NCBI GenBank assembly: GCA_963794475.1
Contig: CAWCDW010000008.1
Location: forward strand, 124,001 to 188,000
From: GAS188 sp963794475
GTDB taxonomy: Bacteria > Pseudomonadota > Alphaproteobacteria > Rhizobiales > Beijerinckiaceae
Length of the DNA stretch: 64,000 bases
Direction: 5' to 3'
Part shown: piece after piece, positions 50,391-58,937 of the stretch
How positions within the stretch are numbered: position 1 is the stretch's first letter
How the letters are laid out: each line of letters begins with the position of its first letter
Made by a program: the position numbers and the translations under genes
The notes under the pieces: model-generated
Told to the model about the DNA's origin: nothing
Seen by the model: the letters and a program-made list of their open reading frames with translations, nothing else
The model's database searches: none

Positions 50391-51326
50391 TTAGCCGCTG
50401 CGGTGTTGCAGCTCGAGCGGTGCATCGTCGTCGCGGTTCGCGCCGGGCTTGGCTTCGGTGATGCCGATCTTGCCGACCTCGCGCGCGAGCCATTTCTCGA
50501 ATTGGCGCGCCTTGTCGGCGAACAAGACCGCTGCCGCCTTGACCGATTTGCTCACCAATTGCTGATAGCGCGTGTCGAGCACCTCCTCGAGCCGGATCAG
50601 GTCCCCGGCCGAGATGTCGGCGCGCGTGCGCACGAAATCGCGCAAGACCTCGAGATCATGGCAAAGGCCGAGCCGGTCGCGCAGGCGCTTCAATTTGGCG
50701 TGGCGCGCGGCGATCTTGCCTTTTACGCCGAGCGCGAAAAAAGCGAGATGATTTTGATGATCGACGCAGGCCTTGCGCAAGAGGTGGAGGGCCGCCTCCT
50801 TGCCTTTCTCGAGCGCCCTCGCGTGGCGGCGCGCCCGGCGATAGGTTTTCACCGCGCCCTTGTGCAGGTCGCGACCCTCGCCCTTGATCGGCAAAGCCCG
50901 CCAAACGGCGCCATACCGCGCCATACGGTCCCGGTCTCGCCGGCGGGAGCGCCGGTCGAGGCTCGCCGAGGCGGCGCGGTGATGGGCGGAGAGAACCGGG
51001 TTGATGCGAGAAGCGACGTCGCCGAGCTCGCCCGAAAGGGTTTGCAAGGTCTTGAGCATGACGGTCGCGTCGCGGCTATGGCCGAGGCGACGGCGCAATT
51101 CGCCGGTGACCTCGCGCGTGTCGTCGGCGAGATCGGCAAGCGCGGCGGGCGCGAGGCGCAAGAGCGAACGCAGACGCTTGAGCTCGCGGCGGGACTTATG
51201 GACGACCGGCTCCGTCAGCCGCCCCCCTTGCAGGACGCTGGTCAACCCGCCGAGAACGCGCAAGATCTCCGCCGCCCAGACGGCGAGCCACGGATCGCCC
51301 GGCCTTTGTCCCGTCGCATCGAGCAT
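50391..51326 (-). CDS. CHAD-domain protein
   Basis: A 311-residue CHAD protein: a helical, histidine- and arginine-rich domain (VHKSRRELKRLRSLLRL, HSRDATVMLKTL, HLLRKACVDHQNHLAFF, RDRLGLCHDLEVLRDFV). CHAD domains bind polyphosphate and often target proteins to polyphosphate granules. No CYTH triphosphatase domain is attached. It lies 16 nt upstream of paaC on the same strand, an unusual partner, and is divergent from gatB. Confidence 0.9.
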   Translation of the reverse strand: MLDATGQRPGDPWLAVWAAEILRVLGGLTSVLQGGRLTEPVVHKSRRELKRLRSLLRLAPAALADLADDTREVTGELRRRLGHSRDATVMLKTLQTLSGELGDVASRINPVLSAHHRAASASLDRRSRRRDRDRMARYGAVWRALPIKGEGRDLHKGAVKTYRRARRHARALEKGKEAALHLLRKACVDHQNHLAFFALGVKGKIAARHAKLKRLRDRLGLCHDLEVLRDFVRTRADISAGDLIRLEEVLDTRYQQLVSKSVKAAAVLFADKARQFEKWLAREVGKIGITEAKPGANRDDDAPLELQHRSG

Positions 51327-51447
51327 GGGACCAAGCTTAGCCGAATGCGCGCCGGCGCGCGAGATGGGAAAGGCTCAAAGCGCGTCGGCGGGCTTGACCG
51401 GAAACCCCACGCGGCGAATAAGCAAAAGGTGAACGGCGCGGGTCCTC

Positions 51448-52932
51448 ATGAACTCACCTCTCGATCATAAAAAACTGCTGAAAGGCGCGACCGGCGATTG
51501 GGAAATCGTCATCGGCATGGAGATTCATGCCCAGGTGACGAGCCATGCGAAGCTTTTCTCCGGCGCCTCGACGGCTTTCGGGGGCGAGCCGAACGCGCAT
51601 GTCTCCTTCATCGACGCGGCGATGCCCGGCATGCTGCCCGTGATCAACGAGGAATGCGTCCGGCAGGCGATCCGCACCGGGCTTGGCCTCAAGGCGAAGA
51701 TCAATCATCGCAGCGTCTTCGATCGGAAGAATTATTTCTATCCCGACCTGCCGCAAGGCTACCAGATCAGCCAGTACAAATCGCCCATCGTCGGGGAGGG
51801 GGAGGTGATCGTCGACACCGCGGACGGCGGGCGCATCCGCGTCGGCATCGAGCGGCTGCATCTCGAGCAGGACGCGGGCAAATCGCTGCACGATCAGCAC
51901 GCGACCTTGAGCTTTGTCGATCTCAACCGCTCGGGCGTCGCCCTCATGGAGATCGTCTCGAAACCCGATTTGCGCTCGGCCGAGGAGGCGCGCGCCTATG
52001 TCACGAAGCTGCGCACCATTCTGCGCTACCTCGGCACCTGCGACGGCGATATGGAGAAGGGTAATTTGCGCGCCGACGTGAATGTCTCGGTCCGCCGCCC
52101 GGGCGAGCCTCTCGGCACGCGTTGCGAGATCAAGAACGTCAATTCCATCCGCTTCATCGGCCAGGCCATCGAGGCCGAGGCGCGCCGGCAGATCGGCGTT
52201 ATCGAGGATGGCGGGTCGATCGAGCAGGAGACGCGCCTATTCGATCCCGTGAAGGGCGAGACGCGCGCCATGCGCTCGAAGGAAGAGGCGCATGACTATC
52301 GCTACTTCCCGGATCCGGACCTTCTGCCGCTCGAGTTCGACCAAGCCTATGTCGATGAGCTCGCGGCGCATTTGCCCGAGCTCCCGGACGCGAAGCGAGC
52401 CCGCTTCATGAGCGAATACGGGCTCTCCACCTATGACGCCTCCGTGCTCGTCGCGGAGCGGGCGAATGCCGATTATTTCGAGGCCGTCGCCAAAGGGAAT
52501 GACGGCAAGAGCCGGGACGGCAAGGCGGCGGCGAATTGGGTGATCAACGAGCTCTTCGGGCGCCTCAATAAGGAAGGCAAGGAGATCGACGCCTCACCGG
52601 TCTCGGCCGCGCAGCTCGGCGCTCTCGTCGATCTCATCGGGGAAGGCGCCATCTCGGGGAAAATCGCCAAGGAGCTGTTCGAGATCCTGTGGAGCGAGGG
52701 GGGCGACCCCCGCGAGCTCGTCGAGGCGCGCGGCCTGAGGCAGGTGACCGACATGGGCGCCATCGAGGCGGCGATCGACGCCATCATCGCGGCCAATCAG
52801 GACAAGGTCGAGCAGGCGAAGGCCAAGCCGACCTTGATCGGCTGGTTCGTCGGGCAGGTCATGAAATCGACGGGCGGCAAGGCCAATCCGCAGGCCGTGA
52901 ACGAGCTTTTGCGCCGCAAGCTCGGGATTTGA
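51448..52932 (+). CDS. gatB: Aspartyl/glutamyl-tRNA amidotransferase subunit B
   Basis: A 494-residue subunit that activates and amidates mischarged Glu-tRNA(Gln)/Asp-tRNA(Asn). Family motifs: EIVIGMEIHAQV, the FDRKNYFYPDLPQGYQISQYK signature, FVDLNRSGVALMEIVS and EAHDYRYFPDPDL; the C-terminal YqeY-like domain with GWFVGQVMK is complete. gatC and gatA are not adjacent. The ATG has no strong ribosome binding site. Confidence 0.97.
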   Translation: MNSPLDHKKLLKGATGDWEIVIGMEIHAQVTSHAKLFSGASTAFGGEPNAHVSFIDAAMPGMLPVINEECVRQAIRTGLGLKAKINHRSVFDRKNYFYPDLPQGYQISQYKSPIVGEGEVIVDTADGGRIRVGIERLHLEQDAGKSLHDQHATLSFVDLNRSGVALMEIVSKPDLRSAEEARAYVTKLRTILRYLGTCDGDMEKGNLRADVNVSVRRPGEPLGTRCEIKNVNSIRFIGQAIEAEARRQIGVIEDGGSIEQETRLFDPVKGETRAMRSKEEAHDYRYFPDPDLLPLEFDQAYVDELAAHLPELPDAKRARFMSEYGLSTYDASVLVAERANADYFEAVAKGNDGKSRDGKAAANWVINELFGRLNKEGKEIDASPVSAAQLGALVDLIGEGAISGKIAKELFEILWSEGGDPRELVEARGLRQVTDMGAIEAAIDAIIAANQDKVEQAKAKPTLIGWFVGQVMKSTGGKANPQAVNELLRRKLGI

Positions 52933-53195
52933 GCTTAAATTTCCCAGTCGTTGGCTTGACCCGAAAGGCGGACTTACGCGTCATCGACCTGTATTCAAGG
53001 GCTGAACCTGCCCGTCGCAGGAGCGGCCACGGGAACCTTCGACGGCTTTTCGAATAAGGAAAGGGTCTCTGGGGGTTTTCAGGATTTCAGCCTGGGTTCA
53101 CAATTCCTCCTCCAATGTCGGTTTCTACTTCCCTTGCCGCGCTCTGCCGCCGCCTTCCAGGCGTGGCACGGCGCGAATTGGCAACGAGGTTCGCG

Positions 53196-54035
53196 ATGAC
53201 AGGGATGGGCTCTCGGTTTTCAGTGGCGGCGTTCGCCTTCGCCTGCGTTTTGACGGCGATTCCGGTTTCGGCGGCGCCCTGCCCGGGCTTCGGAAGCTTC
53301 GATAACTGGCTTTCAGCCTTCAAGCAGGAGGCCGCCTCCGCGGGCGTCGGCCAACGCGGTCTTGCGGCGCTGAACGGTATCACGCCCGATCCCGCCGTGG
53401 TCTCGAGGGATCGCGGCCAAGGCGTCTTCCGCCAAAGCTTCGAGCAATTCTCCTCGCGCATGGTGAACAGCTACCGTTTGTCGCGTGGCGCGAGCCTGAT
53501 CCGGCAATATGCGGACACTTTCAACCGCATCGAGCGGCAATTTGGCGTTCCAGCGCCGGTCCTGGTCGCCATCTGGGGGCTGGAGACGGATTTCGGCGCG
53601 GGAAACGGCAATTTTCCGACGATCCGTTCGCTCGCGACGCTCGCCTATGACTGCCGCCGCGCGGATATGTTCCGCGCCGAGCTGATCGATGCGCTGAAGC
53701 TCGTCGATCGCGGCGATTTGAGCCCAGGCGAGATGCGCGGTGCCTGGGCGGGCGAGATCGGGCAGACGCAATTCATGCCTTCCTCCTACATCAAATTCGC
53801 CGTCGATTACGGCGGCGGGAGGAACCTCATCCGCAGCGTTCCGGACGTGCTTGCCTCGACGGCGAATTACCTGAAGAGCTATGGCTGGCAGCGTGGACAG
53901 CCTTGGGGTCCCGGAACCGCGAATTTCGGCGTCATCAAGGAGTGGAACAAGGCGGATGTATATTCGCGCACGATCGCCTATTTCGCCGACCGTCTCGCCG
54001 CCATGACCGGACAGGGCAGGGCGGAGAACGATTGA
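53196..54035 (+). CDS. MltB-type lytic murein transglycosylase
   Basis: A 279-residue exported enzyme of glycoside hydrolase family 103 that cleaves peptidoglycan glycan strands. After a signal peptide (about residues 1-28) come VLVAIWGLETDFGAGNGN, where Glu is the catalytic acid, and the conserved SWAGEIGQTQFMPSSY-type motif (GAWAGEIGQTQFMPSS). The ATG at 53196 with GAGG 7 nt before it is preferred over one 81 nt upstream. The C-terminal peptidoglycan-binding domain of some members is missing. Confidence 0.92.
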   Translation: MTGMGSRFSVAAFAFACVLTAIPVSAAPCPGFGSFDNWLSAFKQEAASAGVGQRGLAALNGITPDPAVVSRDRGQGVFRQSFEQFSSRMVNSYRLSRGASLIRQYADTFNRIERQFGVPAPVLVAIWGLETDFGAGNGNFPTIRSLATLAYDCRRADMFRAELIDALKLVDRGDLSPGEMRGAWAGEIGQTQFMPSSYIKFAVDYGGGRNLIRSVPDVLASTANYLKSYGWQRGQPWGPGTANFGVIKEWNKADVYSRTIAYFADRLAAMTGQGRAEND

Positions 54036-54120
54036 GCCCCCTCGCGCCCGCTCCTTCGCTGACGTAAAAGAGCCGCCTGCGGCAAAACGGTCCTCGTTTG
54101 CCGATGACGATATCATTCCC

Positions 54121-55164
54121 GTGAAGCCACACGCTCCAAGCTCCGCCGAGACATCGTCGCAAAAGCGTGCCCCTGGAGAACTTCAATTTCTCATCAGGCC
54201 GGCGCGGCGCGGGGAACTTGGCCTTGTCCGCGACCTTCTCGTCGAGACCTGGCACGACACTTACGACGCGATCTACGGTGTCGAGCGCGTGACGAAGATC
54301 ACGAATGAATGGCACGCCATCGACCGCCTCGAGCGCGCGCTCGGGCGTGAGGCTGACGCCTTCCTCGTGGCCGAAGCCACTGAGGGCGCCATCCTCGGCA
54401 CGGCATCGGCGACGCTCGGCGAGAGCGGTCTCGTGACGCTCGGCCGCCTTTACGTGCGCCCGGCGAGCCAAGGCCAAGGCCTCGGGGCGGCGATGCTTCG
54501 CGCATGCGAAAACTGGTTTCCCCAAGGTCGGCGCATGCGCCTCGAGGTCGAGACGAAAAACGCGAAGGCGAGAGGTTTCTACGCGAAGCAAGGCTTTGCC
54601 GAAGTGCCCGACCTTTCGCCTGGCGCAGAAGATCGGAACATCTTGTGCGAGAAGCCGATCGGCTCGCGCCGTGTGGCTTCGGCGGTGGCGCTGACCATCC
54701 GCCCGGTGCGCGACGAGGACGCGCAAGAGCTCCTTGGCCTGATCGCGCTTTGCTTTGCCGAATATCCGGGCTGCCTTGTCGACCCGCATGACGATCTCGC
54801 CGATCTCGTGAGGCCGGCCGCCGCGGCGGCTGAAAGGGGTCGGCGCTTCTGGGTCGTCGAGGATGGCGCGCGGCGCATCGGAGCTTGCGTGAGCCTCGAT
54901 TTCCCTCGGGCCGAGACGGTCGAGCTGCACCGCGTCTATGTCCGCCACGACATGCGGCGGCGCGGTCTTGCGGGAAAGCTCGTCGCGCTCGCGGAAAGCG
55001 AAGCGCGCGCGCAAGGCGCAAGGCATGTGTTCTTCTGGTCGGACACGCGCTTTCGCGGCGCGCATCGCTTCTACGAGCAGCTCTCATACCGTCGCACCGG
55101 TGAAGAGCGCGAGCTCGGTGATGTTTCCCATTCGCGCGAATACCGCTTCGAGAAGGCGCTTTGA
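54121..55164 (+). CDS. Tandem GNAT acetyltransferase (two domains)
   Basis: A 347-residue protein with two GNAT domains. The first (about residues 22-175) has GRLYVRPASQGQGLGAAML and NAKARGFYAKQGF; the second (about residues 190-345) has LHRVYVRHDMRRRGLAGKLV and FRGAHRFYEQLSY. The second halves differ in sequence, so this is an old fusion rather than a recent duplication. The GTG at 54121 is used as start; no strong ribosome binding site is present. Substrates are unknown. Confidence 0.86.
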   Translation: MKPHAPSSAETSSQKRAPGELQFLIRPARRGELGLVRDLLVETWHDTYDAIYGVERVTKITNEWHAIDRLERALGREADAFLVAEATEGAILGTASATLGESGLVTLGRLYVRPASQGQGLGAAMLRACENWFPQGRRMRLEVETKNAKARGFYAKQGFAEVPDLSPGAEDRNILCEKPIGSRRVASAVALTIRPVRDEDAQELLGLIALCFAEYPGCLVDPHDDLADLVRPAAAAAERGRRFWVVEDGARRIGACVSLDFPRAETVELHRVYVRHDMRRRGLAGKLVALAESEARAQGARHVFFWSDTRFRGAHRFYEQLSYRRTGEERELGDVSHSREYRFEKAL

Positions 55165-55171
55165 CCTCGCT

Positions 55172-55936
55172 TCAAATCGCACGACGCATGAGCTTGAAGG
55201 AGATGCCTTGGATCAGCATGGCCGTGAGGCCGGCGGCAAGGAAGGCGATCGGCACGCTTGCGCGCGACAGCAAGAGGCTGAGAACGGCAAAGAAGGCGGC
55301 AAAGCCGTAAAGCCCCATGAGCAGGCCGCGCAGCACCTGGCGCGCGGCGGCCGCGCCTTGCACCTGATGGGCGAAAACCGTGAGCACGGTCGCGAAGATG
55401 GGGAAGGTGGCAACAAGCCCGCTGAGGCGCGGGCCGAGCGTCGAGGCGCCGGCCGTGACCGCGACCACGAGGGTCGTCGCGACCGCCATGCGCGCCGGAA
55501 GGTCCCAGATCGGCAAGATGGCGACAACCCGGCGGATCGGTTGTGGCGGCATGGCGCGAAGCGCAAGCGTCAAGGCCGCGAGCGCGATGAGAAACAGCGC
55601 AAGATGCGGCAAGGCGAGCGCTTGCAAGCTGATGGCGCCGATCACGTAGGCGCCCGTGCCGGCGCAGAAAGCAAGCGGCCAGCGTGCACGCTCGGCCGCC
55701 AGGAAGTAGCCAACGCCGAAACAGGCCTGCGCGGCCGTGCCTGCGAGCGAACCTGCCGCCGCCTGCTGGGCAAAGTCCGGCCCCTGGTCGAGCGTGAGGA
55801 AGAAGGCCACCGGGCCGGAGGTCAGAGGCAGGCCGACGAGCCAGCCGCCGATCGCCTCACCCCAGCGGCGCCCCGCAAGGCTCGCCGCGAGGATGAGAAG
55901 GGGCGTCAGCGACAGCTTGAGCGCCAAGGAGCTCAT
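55172..55936 (-). CDS. Uncharacterised membrane protein with internal duplication
   Basis: A 254-residue very hydrophobic protein with about eight membrane segments. Two halves repeat a pattern: GGWLVGLPLTSGPVAFFLTLDQG in the first and SGLVATFPIFATVLTVFAHQVQG in the second, each following a basic or polar loop. This is typical of inverted-repeat transporters, but I recognise no family function. It is convergent with the tandem acetyltransferase gene (8 nt apart) and divergent from rpsD. Confidence 0.75.
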   Translation of the reverse strand: MSSLALKLSLTPLLILAASLAGRRWGEAIGGWLVGLPLTSGPVAFFLTLDQGPDFAQQAAAGSLAGTAAQACFGVGYFLAAERARWPLAFCAGTGAYVIGAISLQALALPHLALFLIALAALTLALRAMPPQPIRRVVAILPIWDLPARMAVATTLVVAVTAGASTLGPRLSGLVATFPIFATVLTVFAHQVQGAAAARQVLRGLLMGLYGFAAFFAVLSLLLSRASVPIAFLAAGLTAMLIQGISFKLMRRAI

Positions 55937-56042
55937 CGCCCACCCTTGCCACTCGCGCTTCGGCCGGCGGGAGCGAAGAGGACTTGCGCCTCGCGCCTCG
56001 CGCCTCGTCGCGGCGGGGCGCCGAGGGGAGCCTCCGAGAATT

Positions 56043-56071
56043 TTGACATCGCGTGGATTCCGTCATAGATG
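56043..56071 (+). promoter_or_regulatory. Sigma70-type promoter of rpsD
   Basis: TTGACA (56043-56048), 17-bp spacer, TAGATG (56066-56071). A consensus -35 and acceptable -10; transcription would begin near 56078. Confidence 0.7.
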
Positions 56072-56081
56072 CATCGCGTCA

Positions 56082-56110
56082 CGCGGGCCTTTTCGGCCCG
56101 CGCGGCTTTT
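56082..56110 (+). promoter_or_regulatory. Hairpin with T-run at the start of the rpsD leader
   Basis: Stem CGCGGGCC/GGCCCGCG (56082-56102, loop TTTTC), followed by CGGCTTTT. It lies at the predicted 5' end of the transcript and could act as an attenuator, or shield the 5' end. Confidence 0.5.
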
Positions 56111-56316
56111 CGAGCACCCGCGATCAGGTGAGCCTCGCTGCGAGCTTGGTCTGTCGTCCCGGGAAGCGCAAGCCATCGTGCGAGCGCGGCACCGGGAAGA
56201 GGAGGGCGCGATCCGTCGCGGGTTCCTTGCGCGGCCGTTCCTTCGAGCGGTGCGGGCGGGTGCCCGCATCGAACCGTCTCATGCCGAAGCATCGGCCCGG
56301 CCGAATAGGATACGCG

Positions 56317-56934
56317 ATGAGCAAGCGTCACAGCGTCAAGCACAAGATCGACCGCCGCCTGGGCGAGAACCTCTGGGGTCGCCCGAAGAGCCCGTTCAAC
56401 CGGCGCGAATACGGCCCGGGCCAGCATGGCCAGCGGCGCAAGGGAAAGATTTCCGACTTCGGCACGCAGTTGCGCGCCAAGCAGAAGCTGAAGGGCTATT
56501 ACGGCAACATCTCTGAGAAGCAGTTTCGCCGTTATTACGCCGAGGCCATTCGCCTCAAGGGCGACAGCGGCGAGCAACTCATCGGCCTTCTGGAGCGCCG
56601 GCTCGACGCCGTCGTCTACCGCTCCAAATTCGTACCGACCGTCTTCGCCGCGCGGCAGTTTGTCAATCACGGCCATGTGAAGGTGAACGGCAGGCGCGTC
56701 ACGATCGCGAGCTATCTGGTCAAGGCCGGTGACGTGATCGAGGTCAAGGAAGCCTCGAAGCAGCTCGTCATCGTGCTCGAGAGCGTGGCGCTCGCCGAGC
56801 GAGACGTGCCCGAGTATATCGAGGTCGACCACAGCAAGATGACGGCGAAGCTTGCGCGCGTGCCCACGCTTTCGGATGTGCCTTATCCGGTGCAGATGGA
56901 GCCGAACCTCGTCATCGAGTTCTATTCGCGCTGA
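56317..56934 (+). CDS. rpsD: 30S ribosomal protein S4
   Basis: A 205-residue primary 16S rRNA-binding protein and regulator of its operon in many bacteria. N-terminal SKRHSVKHKIDRRLGENLWGRPKSPFNRREYGPGQHG and the S4 RNA-binding domain (LERRLDAVVYRSKF, ARQFVNHGHVKVNGRRV) are complete. The ATG at 56317 follows TAGGA; the frame is open upstream but only in the leader. It is monocistronic with its own promoter and terminator. Confidence 0.98.
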   Translation: MSKRHSVKHKIDRRLGENLWGRPKSPFNRREYGPGQHGQRRKGKISDFGTQLRAKQKLKGYYGNISEKQFRRYYAEAIRLKGDSGEQLIGLLERRLDAVVYRSKFVPTVFAARQFVNHGHVKVNGRRVTIASYLVKAGDVIEVKEASKQLVIVLESVALAERDVPEYIEVDHSKMTAKLARVPTLSDVPYPVQMEPNLVIEFYSR

Positions 56935-56974
56935 TCTGATCAACCTTCATCACGCCGGCCGGACCTTCGAGTTC

Positions 56975-57008
56975 AGCCCCGCTCGCACAGGCAAGCGGGG
57001 CTTTTCTT
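56975..57008 (+). terminator. Intrinsic terminator of rpsD
   Basis: A perfect 9-bp stem AGCCCCGCT / AGCGGGGCT with a 10-nt loop, followed by TTTCTT. It ends at the last base of the stop codon of convergent kdsA. Confidence 0.88.
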
Positions 57009-57859
57009 CATGAGCCTTTCGCCAGCGCATCGAAGGCGAGGAGCCGGCGCAGCAGGCTCTCCATCTCGCCGAACGGCACCATGTTCGGCCCGTCGGAGGG
57101 CGCCTTGTCGGGGTCGCGATGCGTCTCGATGAAGACGCCCGCGACGCCGACCGCCACGGCCGCGCGCGCCAGCACCGGCACGAATTCGCGCTCACCGCCG
57201 GAGGATTCGCCGCGTCCGCCCGGCTGCTGCACCGAATGTGTCGCATCGAAGATCACCGGCGCGCCCGTGCTTTTCGCCATGATCGGCAACGAGCGCATGT
57301 CCGAGACGAGGGTGTTGTAGCCGAAGCTCGCGCCGCGCTCGGTAACGAGGATGTTCGGGTTGCCGGCGCCGGCGATCTTGGCAACGACATTCTTCATGTC
57401 CCAGGGCGCGAGGAACTGCCCTTTCTTCACATTGACGACCCGGCCGGTGACGGCGGCGGCGACGAGAAGATCCGTCTGCCGGCAGAGGAAGGCCGGGATT
57501 TGCAGAATGTCGACGACCTCGGCGACCGGGGCGCACTGCGCAGGCTCATGCACGTCGGTGAGAACGGGAACGGCGAGCTTTTCGCGGATGTCGGCGAAGA
57601 TGGCGAGCGCCTTGTCGAGGCCAAGGCCCCGCCGCGCGGCTAGCGAAGTGCGGTTCGCCTTGTCGAAGGAACTCTTGAAGACGAAACCGATGCCGAGCTT
57701 GCGGGTAAGCTCGTCGAGTGCGCTTGCCATGTCGAAGGCATGCTCGCGGCTTTCGAGCGCGCAGGGGCCGGCGATCAGCGCGAGTTTGAGCAAATTGCCG
57801 AAGCGCACGCCTTGCGCCGTCACGACGGGATTGACGGAGGCGGGGATGGTCGCGGTCAT
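57008..57859 (-). CDS. kdsA: 3-deoxy-8-phosphooctulonate (KDO-8-P) synthase
   Basis: A 283-residue enzyme that condenses PEP with arabinose-5-phosphate for the lipopolysaccharide core sugar KDO. Motifs: IAGPCALESREHAFDMA, FKSSFDKANRTS, LTDVHEPAQ, QIPAFLCRQTDLL, VKKGQFLAPWDMKN and FDATHSVQQPGG. The ATG at 57859 (MTATIPASV) gives the family length. It is usually between pyrG and eno in relatives; here it stands alone and is divergent from the sirtuin gene. Confidence 0.97.
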   Translation of the reverse strand: MTATIPASVNPVVTAQGVRFGNLLKLALIAGPCALESREHAFDMASALDELTRKLGIGFVFKSSFDKANRTSLAARRGLGLDKALAIFADIREKLAVPVLTDVHEPAQCAPVAEVVDILQIPAFLCRQTDLLVAAAVTGRVVNVKKGQFLAPWDMKNVVAKIAGAGNPNILVTERGASFGYNTLVSDMRSLPIMAKSTGAPVIFDATHSVQQPGGRGESSGGEREFVPVLARAAVAVGVAGVFIETHRDPDKAPSDGPNMVPFGEMESLLRRLLAFDALAKGS

Positions 57860-58023
57860 GAAGGGCGTATAACGTGGTTGAAGCCCATAGGCGAGGCGCC
57901 TCCGGCTGATCGGGTCCCCCAGGGGCCAGCGGCGGCAGGCCGGTCTAAAAATTGTGAGCGGTGATGAGGCCATTTCGATGCGGAGGGAAACTCGCGTCGG
58001 GCCGCATCGGGAGAGAGCCCGGC

Positions 58024-58824
58024 ATGGATACGTTTTCCAAGATGACGCCCATCGAGGGGATCGAGACGGTGGCCCAAGCGCTCGCCTTGCATGTGCGGCG
58101 CGCCAAAGCCTTCGTCGTGCTCACCGGCGCCGGGATGTCGACCGAATGCGGCATCCCGGATTTCCGCTCGCCCGGCAGCCCCTGGCTCGACAATCCGCCC
58201 ATGCCTTTCGACCGTTTCCTCGCGAGCAAGGACGCAAGGCGCGAAGCCTGGCGGCGTAAATTCACGCTTGATGATCACCATAAGGGTGCGGCGCCAGGCG
58301 TTGGACATCGCGCCTTGGCGCGCCTCGTGAATGAAGGCTTCGTCGAGATGGTGATCACGCAAAACATCGACAACATGCATCAGGCCGCGGGCATTCCCGC
58401 CGACAAGGTCATAGAGCTGCACGGCAACGGCACCTACGCGCGTTGCCTCGATTGCGGGAGGCGCCACGAGCTCGCTTTCTGCCGGCGTATGCTCGAGGAG
58501 GAAAATCGCGCGCCCTGTTGCGAAGCCTGCGGCGGCATCGTCAAGGCGGCGACCATCTCCTTCGGCCAGGCGATGCCGCAAGAGGAGATGCGACGTGCCT
58601 TGCACGCGGCCGGGAACGCCGATCTTGTTCTCGCCATCGGCTCGTCGCTCCTCGTCTACCCGGCGGCGGGCTTGCCGCTCGTCGCGCGCGACAACGGAGC
58701 CGTCTTCCTCATTCTCAATCGCGGCGAGACGGGGCTTGATCACGAGGCGCATGAGCGCTTCGATGTCGAGGCAGGCCCGGTCCTCGCCCGCCTCGCCTCG
58801 CATCTCGCGCGGCGCGTCAATTGA
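58024..58824 (+). CDS. Sir2-family NAD-dependent protein deacylase
   Basis: A 266-residue sirtuin that removes acyl groups from lysines using NAD. Motifs: LTGAGMSTECGIPDFRS, ITQNIDNMHQAAG, the catalytic histidine in IELHGNG, and four zinc cysteines (CLDC and CCEACGG, the last pair slightly altered in spacing). GQAMPQEEM and IGSSLLVYPAAGLPL follow. The ATG at 58024 is preceded by GGGAGAGAG. Confidence 0.93.
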   Translation: MDTFSKMTPIEGIETVAQALALHVRRAKAFVVLTGAGMSTECGIPDFRSPGSPWLDNPPMPFDRFLASKDARREAWRRKFTLDDHHKGAAPGVGHRALARLVNEGFVEMVITQNIDNMHQAAGIPADKVIELHGNGTYARCLDCGRRHELAFCRRMLEEENRAPCCEACGGIVKAATISFGQAMPQEEMRRALHAAGNADLVLAIGSSLLVYPAAGLPLVARDNGAVFLILNRGETGLDHEAHERFDVEAGPVLARLASHLARRVN

Positions 58825-58937
58825 GGCCGAGGAGGGTTATTCCTTGTTCGAAACCCCAAATTGGGGCTTTGTTTCGGCGGCGGCAATGGTAGATTATAGT
58901 GCGAATCAGTATTGGGCCCGTCTGACCTGGTAGTCCG

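Larger units (their letters stand above)
55937..56316. other. Control region and leader of rpsD
   Basis: 380 nt without a gene. It contains three tandem copies of GCGCCTC (55986-56006), a promoter at 56043-56071 and a leader of about 240 nt with a strong hairpin at its beginning. The rest of the leader is GC-rich without any further element I can name. Confidence 0.65.

Noticed and set aside
55986..56006. Three tandem GCGCCTC units as a possible CRISPR or variable repeat
   Set aside because: Only 7-bp units without spacers; far too short for CRISPR and common in GC-rich DNA.
58849..58876. Terminator after the sirtuin gene (CCCCAAATTGGGG with T-rich flank)
   Set aside because: The stem is very short with almost no loop, and the sequence may instead be part of the cold-shock gene promoter; not strong enough to list.
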